A stretch of 64,000 bases of DNA from an uncultured Oscillospiraceae bacterium (GCA_934646005.1 CAKUED010000014.1:1-64000), one strand, 5' to 3'. Counted from the first letter of the stretch, positions 32,943 through 44,120 are shown. Numbers and translations are program-made. The notes: generated by a model from the letters alone, not told the origin.

Positions 32943-35900
32943 TTATCCTCCAATCGTGTAAGTCTGCGCATCAACGCTGTGGGTAAAGAATGCGCACTCG
33001 AGCTGCGGAGTCATTTTGAACTCAACACCATCCAGGTTGAGGCTGTTGAAGCCGCTGATGGTCATCGTGAAGTACGCAATCGGCTTCTCCGCAGTTGCCT
33101 TACCGGCGATGCCAGCAAGCGTGCTGTGCTTGAAGCTGAAGATCGACTTGTTCCCGTTCCACTCAGCCAGATAGGTGAGCTGCACGCTGTTCTTGTCAGC
33201 CTTGATCTTATCCCAAGCCTCGAGGTTCGTAAACTCAAGCTGAACAGCGAACATCACAGAGTTCTTATCATTGCTTACCTTCGTGCCATACGCTGCAAAC
33301 GCGTACTTGTACAGACGATAGCCTTCGCCGTCCTTGATTGCGAGATAGCCGTTCTCAGCAGGAAGCTGCGAGCTAGCCATGTCGCCGACCTTCAGCAGAC
33401 CAGTGCCGTCTGCGGAGTCGATGATCTTGCCGAAGCCAAGCAGCTTGCCCTTGATATCCAGCGTCTTGCCGTTCAGGTCGATGGTCTTGTTGGAATCGAC
33501 GATGAAGTATTTGTCCGCAACCTCGACAGTTTCCTTCAGCAGCATAATGGTCTTGCCATTCGTTGCATCGTCGTCCAGCAGGTCCTTCAGATTGCCATAA
33601 GCGACCGTGTCACCGTTCATGTAGTAGGCGTTATATTCGCTTTCCTTAACAGTGTAGAGACCGTCAGTCTGCACATCCGTCGGCACATAGCCGAGTGCGC
33701 AGAACTCTTCAGGAACTTTGCTGGAGAAGCGACCGCCGGAAACTTCGATGGTGCGCGTCGCAGTCGTTGTGTCGTCGGACTTGACGAACTTCTTGATAGC
33801 GTCGCCCTGGCTGGTGAACTTGCCGCCGGTGACGTTGAGGGCGATGTCGTAGCTGTAGCCGCCCTCGACGTACAGCGCGTAGCCTTCCGCCTCGATCGCG
33901 CCAGTGCCGCCGCCGTAGTAGTTGGTGGGCTCTTTCGCCGCAGCGTTCGCCTTGATCTCCGTCTCGTCGCCGGAAATGTTCACCGTGCCGCCCTTGATCG
34001 CAACACCCAGCTTTTCGCCGGTGATCTTGCTATTCTCAATGGTCAGCGTGCCGTTCGTCGGGTAGTAGATGCCGGTGTCGCCCGCCTCGATGGTGGAGTT
34101 CTTGATGACCGTCTTGTTGCCGGTCAGCGTGCCGTTCACGCCGAGACCGCTCGTCTTACCCTTCAGCGTCACGCCGTCAAGCGTCAGCTTCAGGTTGTTG
34201 GCAGAGCCAGCCTCAGAGGTGGAATTATACTCACCGTACACCACATAGTTGACCGAGCCCTTGATCGTGCCGTTCTTGATCGTCAGATCAACGTTCGGGC
34301 TTCTAAGCTCGATCACAGCAGTATCCTGCGCGCCCGTGTAGTTGTAGGTCTTGCCGTTCAGGTCAAGCGTGACCGGCTTCGTTGCGCTGGGCGGATAGAA
34401 CGGTTTCACAGCGCCCGTGTAGTCACCGAGCAACTTCACCGTGCCGCCTGCCTCAGGCAGCAGCGCGATGGCGCTTCTCAGACCATCGTCAATGCCGAAC
34501 GCATAATTCTTGCCGTCCGCAGTGACACCATAGCCCGTGCCAAGAAGTTCAGTTGCCTTCGCCTCTTCCGTGTAAAGCAGACGTGCATAACCCGAAAGTT
34601 TGAGGGGCATCGACCCGTTTGCCGGAGTCAGCGTTGCATTTTCCACAATCACATCCGTGACTGTACCGATGGACCAGACATGCAGAGCTTCCTGCTTTGC
34701 AGACACCAGCGTGCCATTCTTGACAGTGACCGTGTAAACCGTGTCAGCATTGCCACCAAGGTTAATGTACATCGCAAAACCGTTGCTATTGGTCACGGTA
34801 TGCCTGTTCAGGTCGATGGTCACAGGCGCTTTCGTCACCTTCAGCGGAGACGTGTCGGTGTAATCCTTCAACAGAGTCAGCGTTTCGCCAGCCTTCAGAG
34901 CGCCAGCAGCCGCGCTAATGTTGACGTACAGCACCTCTTCACCGTTCGCGGTAGTGATCTTCGCAGCAGCGTCAGCTTCCGCCAGTTCAGTGAACTGATA
35001 GTAGTTCTTGCCATCCTTTTCGACCGCCTTCAGCGTCGTGCCTGCGGGCAGACCGTTCGTGAAGGTGTTCTCGAAGTAGGCGTTTTCAGTAGCAGTCAGC
35101 GTCGGAGCGTACGTCGTGCTGAACGTGCCGATGATACCGCTGTTGAAGTTCACCGTGGTGTTGTCGGAGCTGACAATCAGCGTGCCGATCTGGACGTTGG
35201 TATACACACCGTCTGCCGTGCCGATCGTAGCAGTCTTAACGCTGCTGTTCAGCGTCAGCTTTTCGATCACACCCTTGGTGATGACGAAATCAGAACTGGT
35301 CGAAACGCCTTTCAGCTTGCCGCCATTCACAATAACGTTTTTGCTGTTGCTGATTGCACCGCCAGCGCCTTCGATCTCGCCGCCGTTCACAGTGACTGTA
35401 CCAGCCCAGTAGCCCTGAATCGCATTGTAGCTGTTGCTGACCAGTTTGCCGCCGGTCGCGGAATCCATAACCGTCAGATCAGCGCCAACATTGATGTTCT
35501 TGTACGCACTCAGCGTCAGAGTCTTGCCGTTCAAATCGAGCGTGCCAGCCTTGCTGAGGCTCGCGCCCACGCTGGACTCGCAGTTAGCCAGCAGCTTCAG
35601 CGTGCCGCCGTTGGCTGCCCAGTAGTTCAGAGCGTCGTCGATTTTCTCATACGCCTTGACCGAGCCGCCGTCGGCATCCAGAATCTGCGCAGCCATGCGG
35701 GGCTTCGCCGTAAACGTGCCGTCGGTGTTTTTATCAACGCCAACGCCCTCCGCTACGAAGCTCGTACCTGCGCCCTCAGCAGGATTGTTGCGCGGGTCGA
35801 AGTTTTCAAACGTACCGCCATTGACGGTAAAGCCAGCCCTGCCAGCCGTATAACTGCTATCATAGCAATTCAGCGTGAAGCGATACGGATCGCCGTCAGT

Positions 35901-38900
35901 CTTTTTCTGCTGGATGGAGAAGTGACCGCCGTTGATCGTAACCTTACCATCAAATGCGTAGATGGCACTGATATTACCAACATAAGTACCAGCATTCACA
36001 GTCAGCGTAGTATCCGCGTCCTGCACGTCCAGTGCGTAGCAGTCATTTTCTTTCGCCTTGAGCGCACCGCCGCCAACCGTGTCGTTGATGGTCAGATTGC
36101 CGCCGTTGCGCACAGAGATCAGCGACCAGTCATTCGCGGTCACGTCGTTCCAAAGATCAGCACTATTGCTGATGGTCTTGCCATTCAGCTCAAGCGTGAT
36201 GGTCTTTTCCGCGACGACCAGCGTCTTGGAAAGGTCGATGTTCGCCAGCAGCGTGATGGTGTCGTCAGCTTTTGCCGCCGCGATTGCGTCCGTGAGGGTG
36301 GCATACTTGGTCTCGCCGATCTGTGCGACCTTGATCGTATCGACCGTGTAAGTACCATTTCCGTTATTGGTGGAGACGTAGCCGTCCTTCACATAGGTCG
36401 TGCCTTCGCCCTCGGGGTTGGCGCTGGGATCGAAGCCGTGGAACGTACCGCCGGTGACTTCCATCTTGGCAGTGCCAGCCGCGAATGCTACATCCTTGCA
36501 GTTCAGCAGGTAGCTCTTGCTCTCGTCTTCGGTCTTAAACGTGCCGCCCTTGATGTAGGCAGTACCGTTTTCAACCTGAACCACGGTGGTCTCACAGTTG
36601 TAGCTGCCGTTTTCAACCGTCAGTGCAGCGTTCGTGCCCGCTACTGTGACACCGTAAATACCCGTGGTCACCATGCCGCCGTTGCCAACGGAATCTTTCA
36701 GCGTTACGTTCCCGGCAGTACCCCTCGTGAAAGCCGTGATTGCCGCGACCGCCGTCTCGTCGGTGCTGCTCACCTTCAACGTGTGACCGTTAAAGTCAAT
36801 CGTGACGTTGGCACAGGTGCTGACCAGCGTTGTGGTCTCAATGTCCTTCAACAGCTTGACAGTCGCATTCTTGTACTGCGCCGTCGAGGATTTAAATGCA
36901 CTGAGCCAGCTATCGTATTTGGTAGCCGTGCCGTCGATGGTCACTTCCACAACATACGGACCTTCGACAACAAAGAGACCATCAACTTCGTGGACTTCCT
37001 TGCCCTCGACGACCCAGCTCTCATCCGGCTTGGTGGAGTAAGTGCCGCCGGAGAGTTCGGTGACCATCGTGCCGGTGCTGCCCTCGCCTGCCTTGACAAC
37101 AAGCGCGTTCTTGCCGAGCAGCTTGGCGGTCGTGCCGGAGATTTTGACCGTGCCGTTCTTCTGGTAGACGGCCGCCGCTTCGCTGCCCTCAGCGGAGCTT
37201 GCGGTGAACGTGCCGCCCTCGATGGTCAGCGTGCCTTCGGAAGCCCAGTAGATCGGACCTGCATCCCAAGCCGTGCCGTTGGAGGTCAGCGTGCCCTTAT
37301 GGATGAGCACGTTGGACTTCGTGTTGACCGCCGTGCCGATGCAGTTGCCGCTCTGGCTGGTGATGTTAGCAGTGCCAACGACACCCATCGTGACCGTCCC
37401 GGTCTTGCTTGCGCTGTCGCTCACCGCGATGGACCAGCCATCAGTAGTGATATTGGCATAGCGCACATTCAATGTACCGCCAACATTGTAAATGCCGTAG
37501 GTGCTTTCAAGCGTTACCTTAGTGGTACTCATGCTGCCGCCCAGAGCCAAGACGCTGCCGCTCATCACCTGAATGGCGAAGTTGTTGGCGCTGCCGCTGG
37601 TAGGCTCGTCGATGCGCTTGATCGTACCGTTATTGATGGTTACGGTCGCGCTGCCCTGCGTGTAGATCTGCGCACCGTTGAGGGTGAGCGTCTTCTTGTT
37701 CAGGTCCAGCGTAACAGCCGCCGTGCCGCCGATGCCCAAAGAGTTGGTCAGCGTGACGTCGTCCAGCAGTTTGACCGTAGCTTTCGTCCCAGCCTTGTTC
37801 GCGTCCAGAACTGCCTGTGCCAGACTGGTGTACTGCTTGCCATTGTACTCAGCAACCGGCTTCTGCTCAACGGTGTAGCCGCCCTCGCTGTTTGTAACGA
37901 GCGTGCAATCCGCCGCGAGGTACGCCTCGTCGAACTGCTTGTTGTAAGTACCGCCGGAGACGTTGATGTAGTCGCCAGCCTCTGCCCACTCGCCATCAGT
38001 CTTGTTGCTGTTGCTCCAAGTGAAGGCATGGATGACTTCACCCTTCGCAGTGACAGTGGGAGCGCCCTCGATGGTCACAGTGGCAGGACCGTTGGGGTAG
38101 TTGCGATCGACCACAGAGATCGCTGCTGCGTCGTAAACAACGCCAGCCGCGCCGGTATAGCCGAGGTCCGGGTCGCCGGTAGCTGTGATGCTCGGGCTGT
38201 TGACGATCCTCAGCGTGCCGGAGCACATCTGGATACCGCCCGTGCCGGTGATCGTGCCGCCCTGAATGTTCAGCTTGCCGGACTCAGGATGATAGATGGC
38301 GTAGTTGTCGGTCGCGGAAATGACTGCGCCAACGCCGATAAGGATCTCCTCAGCCTTCCAACCGGTTCTATCATCGGTATTGCAGTTTGCACTGCCGTTG
38401 CCGCTGATCGCGGGGCTGGGACCAGTAGCTTCGATCGTAGCGTTGGATACGCTGAGATATTCACCCCTGGTGGCAGAGCCGAAGATGGTCACGCCGTAAG
38501 ATTCGGGAGCGAGGACCTTTGCATTCTTCCGCAAATAGAGCTTGGGGACTTTGTTCGTGTAAGCCGCCTCATTGCTGCCGATACGGATGACGGAACTGCT
38601 ATTGATGATGCCCGTGCTGGTGACCGTGCCGTTTTCCAGATAGAGGTTACCCTTGTTGATCTGGAGCGCGCGGCAGCCTTTGCCGGTGAGGGTATAGCCG
38701 CCGAGGTTCAGGAGCACAGAACCGGCGTCAAACTCCTTCGCAAAAGTGACGGTTTCCGTGATGGTGACGTTGCCCAGCAGCGTCACTTCCGTCTGACCGC
38801 CGTTCTGATGAGAAGCCGCATCGATGGCTTCCTGCAGGGACTCGTACTTCTTGCCGTTGTACACGGCAACATAAGTGCCTTCCTTGACGCCGTATTTGCC

Positions 38901-41900
38901 GCCGCCCATGTCCTGCGGGATATAGCCCGCGGCGCAGCAGTTTTCGGGAACTTCGGCATCAAACGTACCGCCGGACACACTCAGCGTGCCGCCGGAAGTG
39001 CCCATCAGTCCCTTGCCATTCGTGTTGATCGTGCCGCCCGTGACAGTCAGCGCACTCTCCTTAACAGCATTGAAGACTACTTTATCGCCCGCGTTATATG
39101 TGCCGCTTTCGATCGTCGCAGCAGCATGTTCATCGAGCCAGACAGCATAGTAATTGCTTCCATTCACAGTCAGGTTCTTCAGCACAACGCCGCTGGCATT
39201 GTAGATGTTGATGCCGCCGGTCAACTCAACACCGTCCACGGTGAAGCTTGTGGTCTTACCCTCATCACCGATGAACAGCGCATAGGAGCTGCCCTCCAGA
39301 CAAACCATCTTGCCGTTCTTGATCGTACCGCCCGTGCCTTCAAACACATGCGCAAAATTGTTGTGGCTGTAAGTGAAGGTGTTGAGATCAAGCGTCTTGC
39401 CGGTCAGATCATAGACGATGGCTTTCCCCTCAGCATCAGTTTCTGTCAGATCCGCCAGCAGCTTGATGGTGTCGCCAGCGTTTGCCGCCGCGATTGCGTC
39501 CGCGAGGGATACGAACTTCTTGCTGCCAACCTCGGCAACATAAGTGCCCGTCTGAACAGCATAGCCATCCTCATTCTTGACCGGGACGTAGCCGTCCTTG
39601 CACAGGGCATCCATGTTGTCCGGGATGCTGCTGAACGTACCGCCGGAGACGGAGACCTTGGTGCTTTCGGTGAAGGTCTCTTCCTTCTTTTCGGTGTTGT
39701 TCCAATTGTAAGCCTTGATGGCTGCGTTCGTGCCATTGGACTTGAACGTACCGCCGGAAACAGCGATCGTGCCGAAGTCCTTATAGCCGGTGCGGTTGAC
39801 GATGGAGATCGCCGCGCCGTCCTGGATCGCGCCGTCATTCTCGGTCTTGGGGACTGCATCGCCGGAAACCGTGATCGCGCTGCCCGCGTTGATGCTCAGG
39901 CTGCCCGCGCAGACCTGCACGCCCATGGTCTTGGCGTTGATGGTGGAATTGTCGATGGTCAGCGTGCCGCTGCTCGGGAAGTAGATGCCGAAGCCGTTGG
40001 GGACATTCAGCGTGCTGTTTTTCAGCGTCACGGTGTCGTTCGTGTTGTTGCCGTTGGTCTCGATGCCGCTCGTGGCGGTCGTGCTCATCTGAACGCCCTC
40101 GAACACAAGAGCCGAATTGTCGTAGGTGATCGTGCCGCCCATCGCGGACGGGATCAGACCCACGAGCTGCGAGCTGACGATCTTGCCGTTCGTCACGGTC
40201 AGCGTAACGTTGGGATTGTTGATCTCAAACGCCGCGCTGTTTGCGTCCGTGCCGGTGCAGGTCCATGTGTGACCATTCAGATCGACCGTGCGGTTAATAG
40301 TGCCGGAATTAAAGGTCGAGCCGGTGGTGTAGTCGCGCAGGAGGACGATCGGCTCGCGGCTGGTGGTCTGCGCCTTGAACGCCTCTTCCATGGTGTAGTA
40401 GGAGGTTGTGCCGACACTGGCGAGGTATGCCTTTGCTACGCCGAAAGTGCCGTCGCTATTCGGCGTAACACTCGAGCCCTCAACCACATACTCACTCGGG
40501 TTACTGCTGAACGTACCGCCGGTGATCTCGATGGTCGCCTTGGCGGGATCGGTGATGCTGGTCAGATCGCCGGTCGTCGGGTCGTAGCTGCGCGTATCCA
40601 GATTGCCAGTGACCGTACCGCCGGTGATCGCGACCTTCGCAACCTTATCGGCATTGCCATAGTTCACAGAGGTAACATCTCCGTTGACCGTGCCGCCGCT
40701 GATCGTGAGATTGGAGTTTAAACCGCCGCTGTATGTCCAGGACGCGACGTCGCCGTTGACCGTGCCGCCCTTGATCGTCGCTCTATGCCAGTTTTCAACT
40801 GCGTAGCTGTTCGCAGAGCTCAGCGTGCCGCCGTTGAGGAACAGGTCGCCGCGGTCAACCTTGATGACAATGAAATTGTCCTGGGTGAACGTGCCGCCCT
40901 TGATGTTCAGACCGGGGTACTGGGCAACGCTGTCATCGCCGACGCGGACAAGGGACGCGCCCTTTGTACCGCCTGCACCGCTGCCATTTTTGACAGTTCC
41001 GCTTTCAAAGGTCAGCCAGCCGGCGCCCTGAACGTCGATGACATAGTGGGAGGAAACGCCGGAGTTCTCTGCGGTATCCTCACGCATGATCGTGCCGGTC
41101 TGCGCCGCGCTGGAGTCCTTGACCGTCACGCGTGCGGTGATCGTCAGTGCAGGCTTGCGTTCGCCGGTGCTGCCGTTCAGGGTGTGACCCTTCAGGTCAA
41201 GCGTCACGTAGGGCGTGCTGATGGTGACGTTCTCGCACGTGTCGGCAAGCATCGTGACCGTCGCGTTTCTGGTTGCCGCGTCAATAGCCGCCTGAAGCGT
41301 CTCATACTTTACACCGTTTACCTCGGCAACGTAAGCACTCGTCAGCGTGCCATCGACCCACTTGTAGCCCTCGGGGGCGTCGATGGTGACGCTGTTCGAC
41401 TTTGTGATGGTCGTTGCGTCGCCGGGCTTGATGGAGCTGTCGATCTTCAGCGTACCGTTGATCGTGCCGCCCTCAAGCGCCAGCTTGACATCATTCGTGT
41501 TAGTGGCGCTGCGGGAGACTTCGATGTCGCCGTTGATGGTGCTGTTGCCCTTCACGGTAACAGAGACACCAGTGTATTCGCTGTAACCGCAGGCATCAAA
41601 GGCAACACCCAGTACAGCCGGAGCTGTGATCGTGCTGTCCTCGATTACGATGTCACCGCAGTTGTTGGAGAGCGTATAACGAACAATTCTATCCGGATAA
41701 TCCGCGTGCTTAGGAATATCCTTTCCGTCGAGCGTCATTTTCTCCAATGTCAGGCTGGAGTAATTTTGAATCAGAATATACGCTTTCCCGCTGTAGAGCG
41801 TACCGTTCTTCATGGCGATCTTATTGCCCTTAAGCAGCTGGAAGCCATTTGTCGTTGAGTTCGGGCTGCCGACCGTCGTACCGTCCACAGTATAAGTATG

Positions 41901-44093
41901 TCCGGCAAAGTCAATGGTCAAGCCGTTGTTGGAGAACTTCCCCACTGCAATCTGAATGCCGTCGCCGCTACAGTCTGCAAGCAGGGTGACGGTTTCGCCG
42001 TCCTTCGCTGCCGCGATCGCGTTCGCCAGCGTGTCATACTTCGCTTCGCCGATAGCGGCGTAGTAGACCTTGGCACTTGTCACGCCGTATGTACCGTCCT
42101 CGTTCTGTGCCAGCTCCACCGTGCTCGGCAGGAACTTCTGTGCAGAAGCGTTTGCGAGTTTGATCGTTGCGTTCTCGTCAACCGTGAACATGATCGTGCC
42201 CTTGGTGATCGAATAGAACGAGCCGTTGACCGTTCCGCTCTTAAGCGTCACATTCGGCACATCCAGCTTGTAGCCGGTGTCGTCCATCTTAACGCCGGTG
42301 ATCTCACCGCCGTCAATGGTCACGTTCGCCGTGCCAATGATGCGCATACCAAAGGCTTCCCTGACAACGCCGGTATCCACATAGGTCGCAGAAACCGTGC
42401 CGCCGGTGATGTTGACGGTCGAGCCGGAATAGGCGTCAACACCGCACAGACCGCCGGTGATTGTGCCGCCGCTGATATTCAGCGTCATACTTCTCGTGCT
42501 GGCAACGATGGAGCGACCTTCCGTTGCAGTCTCAGGAACGACAACGCTGCCGCCCTTGATGTTCACCGTGCAAGCCTTGTCTTTTTCGCTGCTGATCGCA
42601 ACAGACTGCAAGTCCGTCAAGTTGGGGGTGCTCTCGATCGTGCCGCTTTCCAGCGTAAGCACTGCGCCTGCGCCGTAGAGATAAACCGTTCTGGGGTAAG
42701 ATCCTCCATAGCTGTTGGCGATCTTGCCGCCGCCAATGCTATCCTTCACAGTCAGATCGCCGGTCGAAGTCAGCTCGATCGTCCGATCCGCCGTGCCGGT
42801 GAGCGTCTTGCCGTTCAGGTCAAGCGTGAGCTGCTTGCTAATCTTCTGCTTGGACGTGATCGTAATGTTATCCAGCAAAACGATCGTGTCTCCAGCCTTT
42901 GCCTCCTTGACAGCCGCCGCGAGGGAATCGTAGCCGGTCGAGCCGATAGCAGCCTTGCCGGTGGGCGTGGCGGGCGTTTTGGAATCGTCCGTCTGATAAC
43001 CGCTTGCACCGCCTTCGCTAACGAGGCTTTTGAGCGCGTTCTTATCCTCAGTGTCGAACGTAACGCCGTCGTTCAACTGGCGGACAACAGGACCGCAGTT
43101 GGACGCGGTATTCGAGCTGAAGTCAAAGGTCGTGCCGGTATAAGTGCCGGAGCTGGCGATCTGAAGGATCGCACGCGTGCCGACCTTGTTAGAAGCAGCA
43201 GTACCATCCACGTCAACATTCGTAAAGGTGTTACCGGTGATGGTCACATCGCTGACCGTGCCGGTCGAGCTGACCATGATACCGCCGCCGCAGTTTTCAA
43301 TGGTCGTGTCGGTGACGGAGATGTTTTCGCCGCGAATGTCCTTGATCGCGTAGCTGTTGTAAACATTCGCAAACCGGCAGTCCCTGACTACCGTCGTGCC
43401 GGTAGCACCGAAGGTAGTCAGCACGACCTGATCAAACTCGCAGTCTTCAAAGGTCGAGTTGCCGCTGTTCAGGAAGTAAAGCTGACCGCTGCGAACGCCA
43501 TCGGCTGTAGCACTAGTCGCATTGCCAGTGTTGCCGTAAAGCCGGAAGTCAGCCGGAACATACTGGAACTTGACATTGGAAATGCTGACGGTGGCGCTGG
43601 TAGTACTTTCGCCATTGTTCGCAATATAGAACTGCGCAAGATCGCTGTTCACCTTATTGGGAACATTCCGATTTGTTGCAACGCTGTCATGTTCAATGCC
43701 TGCATGCTCCTGAGTGCAGTTATTGCCAAGGCAGCCGCTGACAGGGCTCCACTTGACAACGAGCTTGCCGTCCACAACCGCGTTCGTGTCGGTGTAGCTC
43801 GCGCCGTCAACGGAGTAGCCATTCTCCGCGAGCCACGCAACGAACGTCGCCAGATCAATGGAATTGGCTGTTGCGCCCTCGGTCGTGCCCTCGGAGAAAT
43901 TGGCTTCCACCGCCTTCGCGGGTTCAACCGTGGTGTCCTCCGTAGAGTTCCCCACAATGGTTTCCTCGACCGTGGGTTGTTTATTCTCCACGATCGTGAC
44001 ATCTTTGTCTGCTGCGTAGACGGCGGGCATCATACTAATAATCATTGCCACAGTCAGCAGCAGAGCCAGAAGTCTGCTTGTGATGTGTTTCAT
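32943..44093 (-). CDS. Giant secreted repeat protein, right-handed beta-helix type (3716 aa)
   Basis: One uninterrupted frame of 11.1 kb encodes a protein of 3716 residues. It has a signal peptide (KHITSRLLALLLTVAMIISM, cleavage near AYA at residue 28) and an N-terminal beta-helix-like region. About 13 diverged modules follow, each starting with a line such as VNGVKYETLQAAIDAA, then TVTLLAD, then a LDLNGKTLTG beta-strand and a series of Gly/Thr-rich beta-helix rungs (ITGGTVSGN types). It ends QTYTIGG with no LPXTG or S-layer homology domain, so its attachment is unknown. Likely roles are adhesion or surface shielding. A strong AGGAGGAAG site precedes the ATG. It is the largest gene of the capsule operon, and its end overlaps the ribosome site of the small peptide gene. 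Confidence 0.9.
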   Translation of the reverse strand: MKHITSRLLALLLTVAMIISMMPAVYAADKDVTIVENKQPTVEETIVGNSTEDTTVEPAKAVEANFSEGTTEGATANSIDLATFVAWLAENGYSVDGASYTDTNAVVDGKLVVKWSPVSGCLGNNCTQEHAGIEHDSVATNRNVPNKVNSDLAQFYIANNGESTTSATVSISNVKFQYVPADFRLYGNTGNATSATADGVRSGQLYFLNSGNSTFEDCEFDQVVLTTFGATGTTVVRDCRFANVYNSYAIKDIRGENISVTDTTIENCGGGIMVSSTGTVSDVTITGNTFTNVDVDGTAASNKVGTRAILQIASSGTYTGTTFDFSSNTASNCGPVVRQLNDGVTFDTEDKNALKSLVSEGGASGYQTDDSKTPATPTGKAAIGSTGYDSLAAAVKEAKAGDTIVLLDNITITSKQKISKQLTLDLNGKTLTGTADRTIELTSTGDLTVKDSIGGGKIANSYGGSYPRTVYLYGAGAVLTLESGTIESTPNLTDLQSVAISSEKDKACTVNIKGGSVVVPETATEGRSIVASTRSMTLNISGGTITGGLCGVDAYSGSTVNITGGTVSATYVDTGVVREAFGMRIIGTANVTIDGGEITGVKMDDTGYKLDVPNVTLKSGTVNGSFYSITKGTIMFTVDENATIKLANASAQKFLPSTVELAQNEDGTYGVTSAKVYYAAIGEAKYDTLANAIAAAKDGETVTLLADCSGDGIQIAVGKFSNNGLTIDFAGHTYTVDGTTVGSPNSTTNGFQLLKGNKIAMKNGTLYSGKAYILIQNYSSLTLEKMTLDGKDIPKHADYPDRIVRYTLSNNCGDIVIEDSTITAPAVLGVAFDACGYSEYTGVSVTVKGNSTINGDIEVSRSATNTNDVKLALEGGTINGTLKIDSSIKPGDATTITKSNSVTIDAPEGYKWVDGTLTSAYVAEVNGVKYETLQAAIDAATRNATVTMLADTCENVTISTPYVTLDLKGHTLNGSTGERKPALTITARVTVKDSSAAQTGTIMREDTAENSGVSSHYVIDVQGAGWLTFESGTVKNGSGAGGTKGASLVRVGDDSVAQYPGLNIKGGTFTQDNFIVIKVDRGDLFLNGGTLSSANSYAVENWHRATIKGGTVNGDVASWTYSGGLNSNLTISGGTVNGDVTSVNYGNADKVAKVAITGGTVTGNLDTRSYDPTTGDLTSITDPAKATIEITGGTFSSNPSEYVVEGSSVTPNSDGTFGVAKAYLASVGTTSYYTMEEAFKAQTTSREPIVLLRDYTTGSTFNSGTINRTVDLNGHTWTCTGTDANSAAFEINNPNVTLTVTNGKIVSSQLVGLIPSAMGGTITYDNSALVFEGVQMSTTATSGIETNGNNTNDTVTLKNSTLNVPNGFGIYFPSSGTLTIDNSTINAKTMGVQVCAGSLSINAGSAITVSGDAVPKTENDGAIQDGAAISIVNRTGYKDFGTIAVSGGTFKSNGTNAAIKAYNWNNTEKKEETFTESTKVSVSGGTFSSIPDNMDALCKDGYVPVKNEDGYAVQTGTYVAEVGSKKFVSLADAIAAANAGDTIKLLADLTETDAEGKAIVYDLTGKTLDLNTFTYSHNNFAHVFEGTGGTIKNGKMVCLEGSSYALFIGDEGKTTSFTVDGVELTGGINIYNASGVVLKNLTVNGSNYYAVWLDEHAAATIESGTYNAGDKVVFNAVKESALTVTGGTINTNGKGLMGTSGGTLSVSGGTFDAEVPENCCAAGYIPQDMGGGKYGVKEGTYVAVYNGKKYESLQEAIDAASHQNGGQTEVTLLGNVTITETVTFAKEFDAGSVLLNLGGYTLTGKGCRALQINKGNLYLENGTVTSTGIINSSSVIRIGSNEAAYTNKVPKLYLRKNAKVLAPESYGVTIFGSATRGEYLSVSNATIEATGPSPAISGNGSANCNTDDRTGWKAEEILIGVGAVISATDNYAIYHPESGKLNIQGGTITGTGGIQMCSGTLRIVNSPSITATGDPDLGYTGAAGVVYDAAAISVVDRNYPNGPATVTIEGAPTVTAKGEVIHAFTWSNSNKTDGEWAEAGDYINVSGGTYNKQFDEAYLAADCTLVTNSEGGYTVEQKPVAEYNGKQYTSLAQAVLDANKAGTKATVKLLDDVTLTNSLGIGGTAAVTLDLNKKTLTLNGAQIYTQGSATVTINNGTIKRIDEPTSGSANNFAIQVMSGSVLALGGSMSTTKVTLESTYGIYNVGGTLNVRYANITTDGWSIAVSDSASKTGTVTMGVVGTANITSQSGNCIGTAVNTKSNVLIHKGTLTSNGTAWDAGPIYWASEGTLTIEGGTFTASSAEGSEAAAVYQKNGTVKISGTTAKLLGKNALVVKAGEGSTGTMVTELSGGTYSTKPDESWVVEGKEVHEVDGLFVVEGPYVVEVTIDGTATKYDSWLSAFKSSTAQYKNATVKLLKDIETTTLVSTCANVTIDFNGHTLKVSSTDETAVAAITAFTRGTAGNVTLKDSVGNGGMVTTGIYGVTVAGTNAALTVENGSYNCETTVVQVENGTAYIKGGTFKTEDESKSYLLNCKDVAFAAGTAKMEVTGGTFHGFDPSANPEGEGTTYVKDGYVSTNNGNGTYTVDTIKVAQIGETKYATLTDAIAAAKADDTITLLANIDLSKTLVVAEKTITLELNGKTISNSADLWNDVTANDWSLISVRNGGNLTINDTVGGGALKAKENDCYALDVQDADTTLTVNAGTYVGNISAIYAFDGKVTINGGHFSIQQKKTDGDPYRFTLNCYDSSYTAGRAGFTVNGGTFENFDPRNNPAEGAGTSFVAEGVGVDKNTDGTFTAKPRMAAQILDADGGSVKAYEKIDDALNYWAANGGTLKLLANCESSVGASLSKAGTLDLNGKTLTLSAYKNINVGADLTVMDSATGGKLVSNSYNAIQGYWAGTVTVNGGEIEGAGGAISNSKNVIVNGGKLKGVSTSSDFVITKGVIEKLTLNSSVKTATIGTADGVYTNVQIGTLIVSSDNTTVNFNSGIIGTFSTTYAPTLTATENAYFENTFTNGLPAGTTLKAVEKDGKNYYQFTELAEADAAAKITTANGEEVLYVNISAAAGALKAGETLTLLKDYTDTSPLKVTKAPVTIDLNRHTVTNSNGFAMYINLGGNADTVYTVTVKNGTLVSAKQEALHVWSIGTVTDVIVENATLTPANGSMPLKLSGYARLLYTEEAKATELLGTGYGVTADGKNYAFGIDDGLRSAIALLPEAGGTVKLLGDYTGAVKPFYPPSATKPVTLDLNGKTYNYTGAQDTAVIELRSPNVDLTIKNGTIKGSVNYVVYGEYNSTSEAGSANNLKLTLDGVTLKGKTSGLGVNGTLTGNKTVIKNSTIEAGDTGIYYPTNGTLTIENSKITGEKLGVAIKGGTVNISGDETEIKANAAAKEPTNYYGGGTGAIEAEGYALYVEGGYSYDIALNVTGGKFTSQGDAIKKFVKSDDTTTATRTIEVSGGRFSSKVPEEFCALGYVPTDVQTDGLYTVKESEYNAYYMNGDTVAYGNLKDLLDDDATNGKTIMLLKETVEVADKYFIVDSNKTIDLNGKTLDIKGKLLGFGKIIDSADGTGLLKVGDMASSQLPAENGYLAIKDGEGYRLYKYAFAAYGTKVSNDKNSVMFAVQLEFTNLEAWDKIKADKNSVQLTYLAEWNGNKSIFSFKHSTLAGIAGKATAEKPIAYFTMTISGFNSLNLDGVEFKMTPQLECAFFTHSVDAQTYTIGG

Positions 44094-44120
44094 ACTCTTC
44101 CTCCTATACCATAATATTTT

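Noticed and set aside
32979..40721. A 2580-codon open frame antisense to the giant repeat protein, with more long antisense frames at 41898-44114
   Set aside because: The codon pattern of the repeat gene leaves the opposite strand free of stops. The translated antisense protein has no domain, signal or ribosome site, while the minus-strand gene has a signal peptide, clear repeats and a strong ribosome site.
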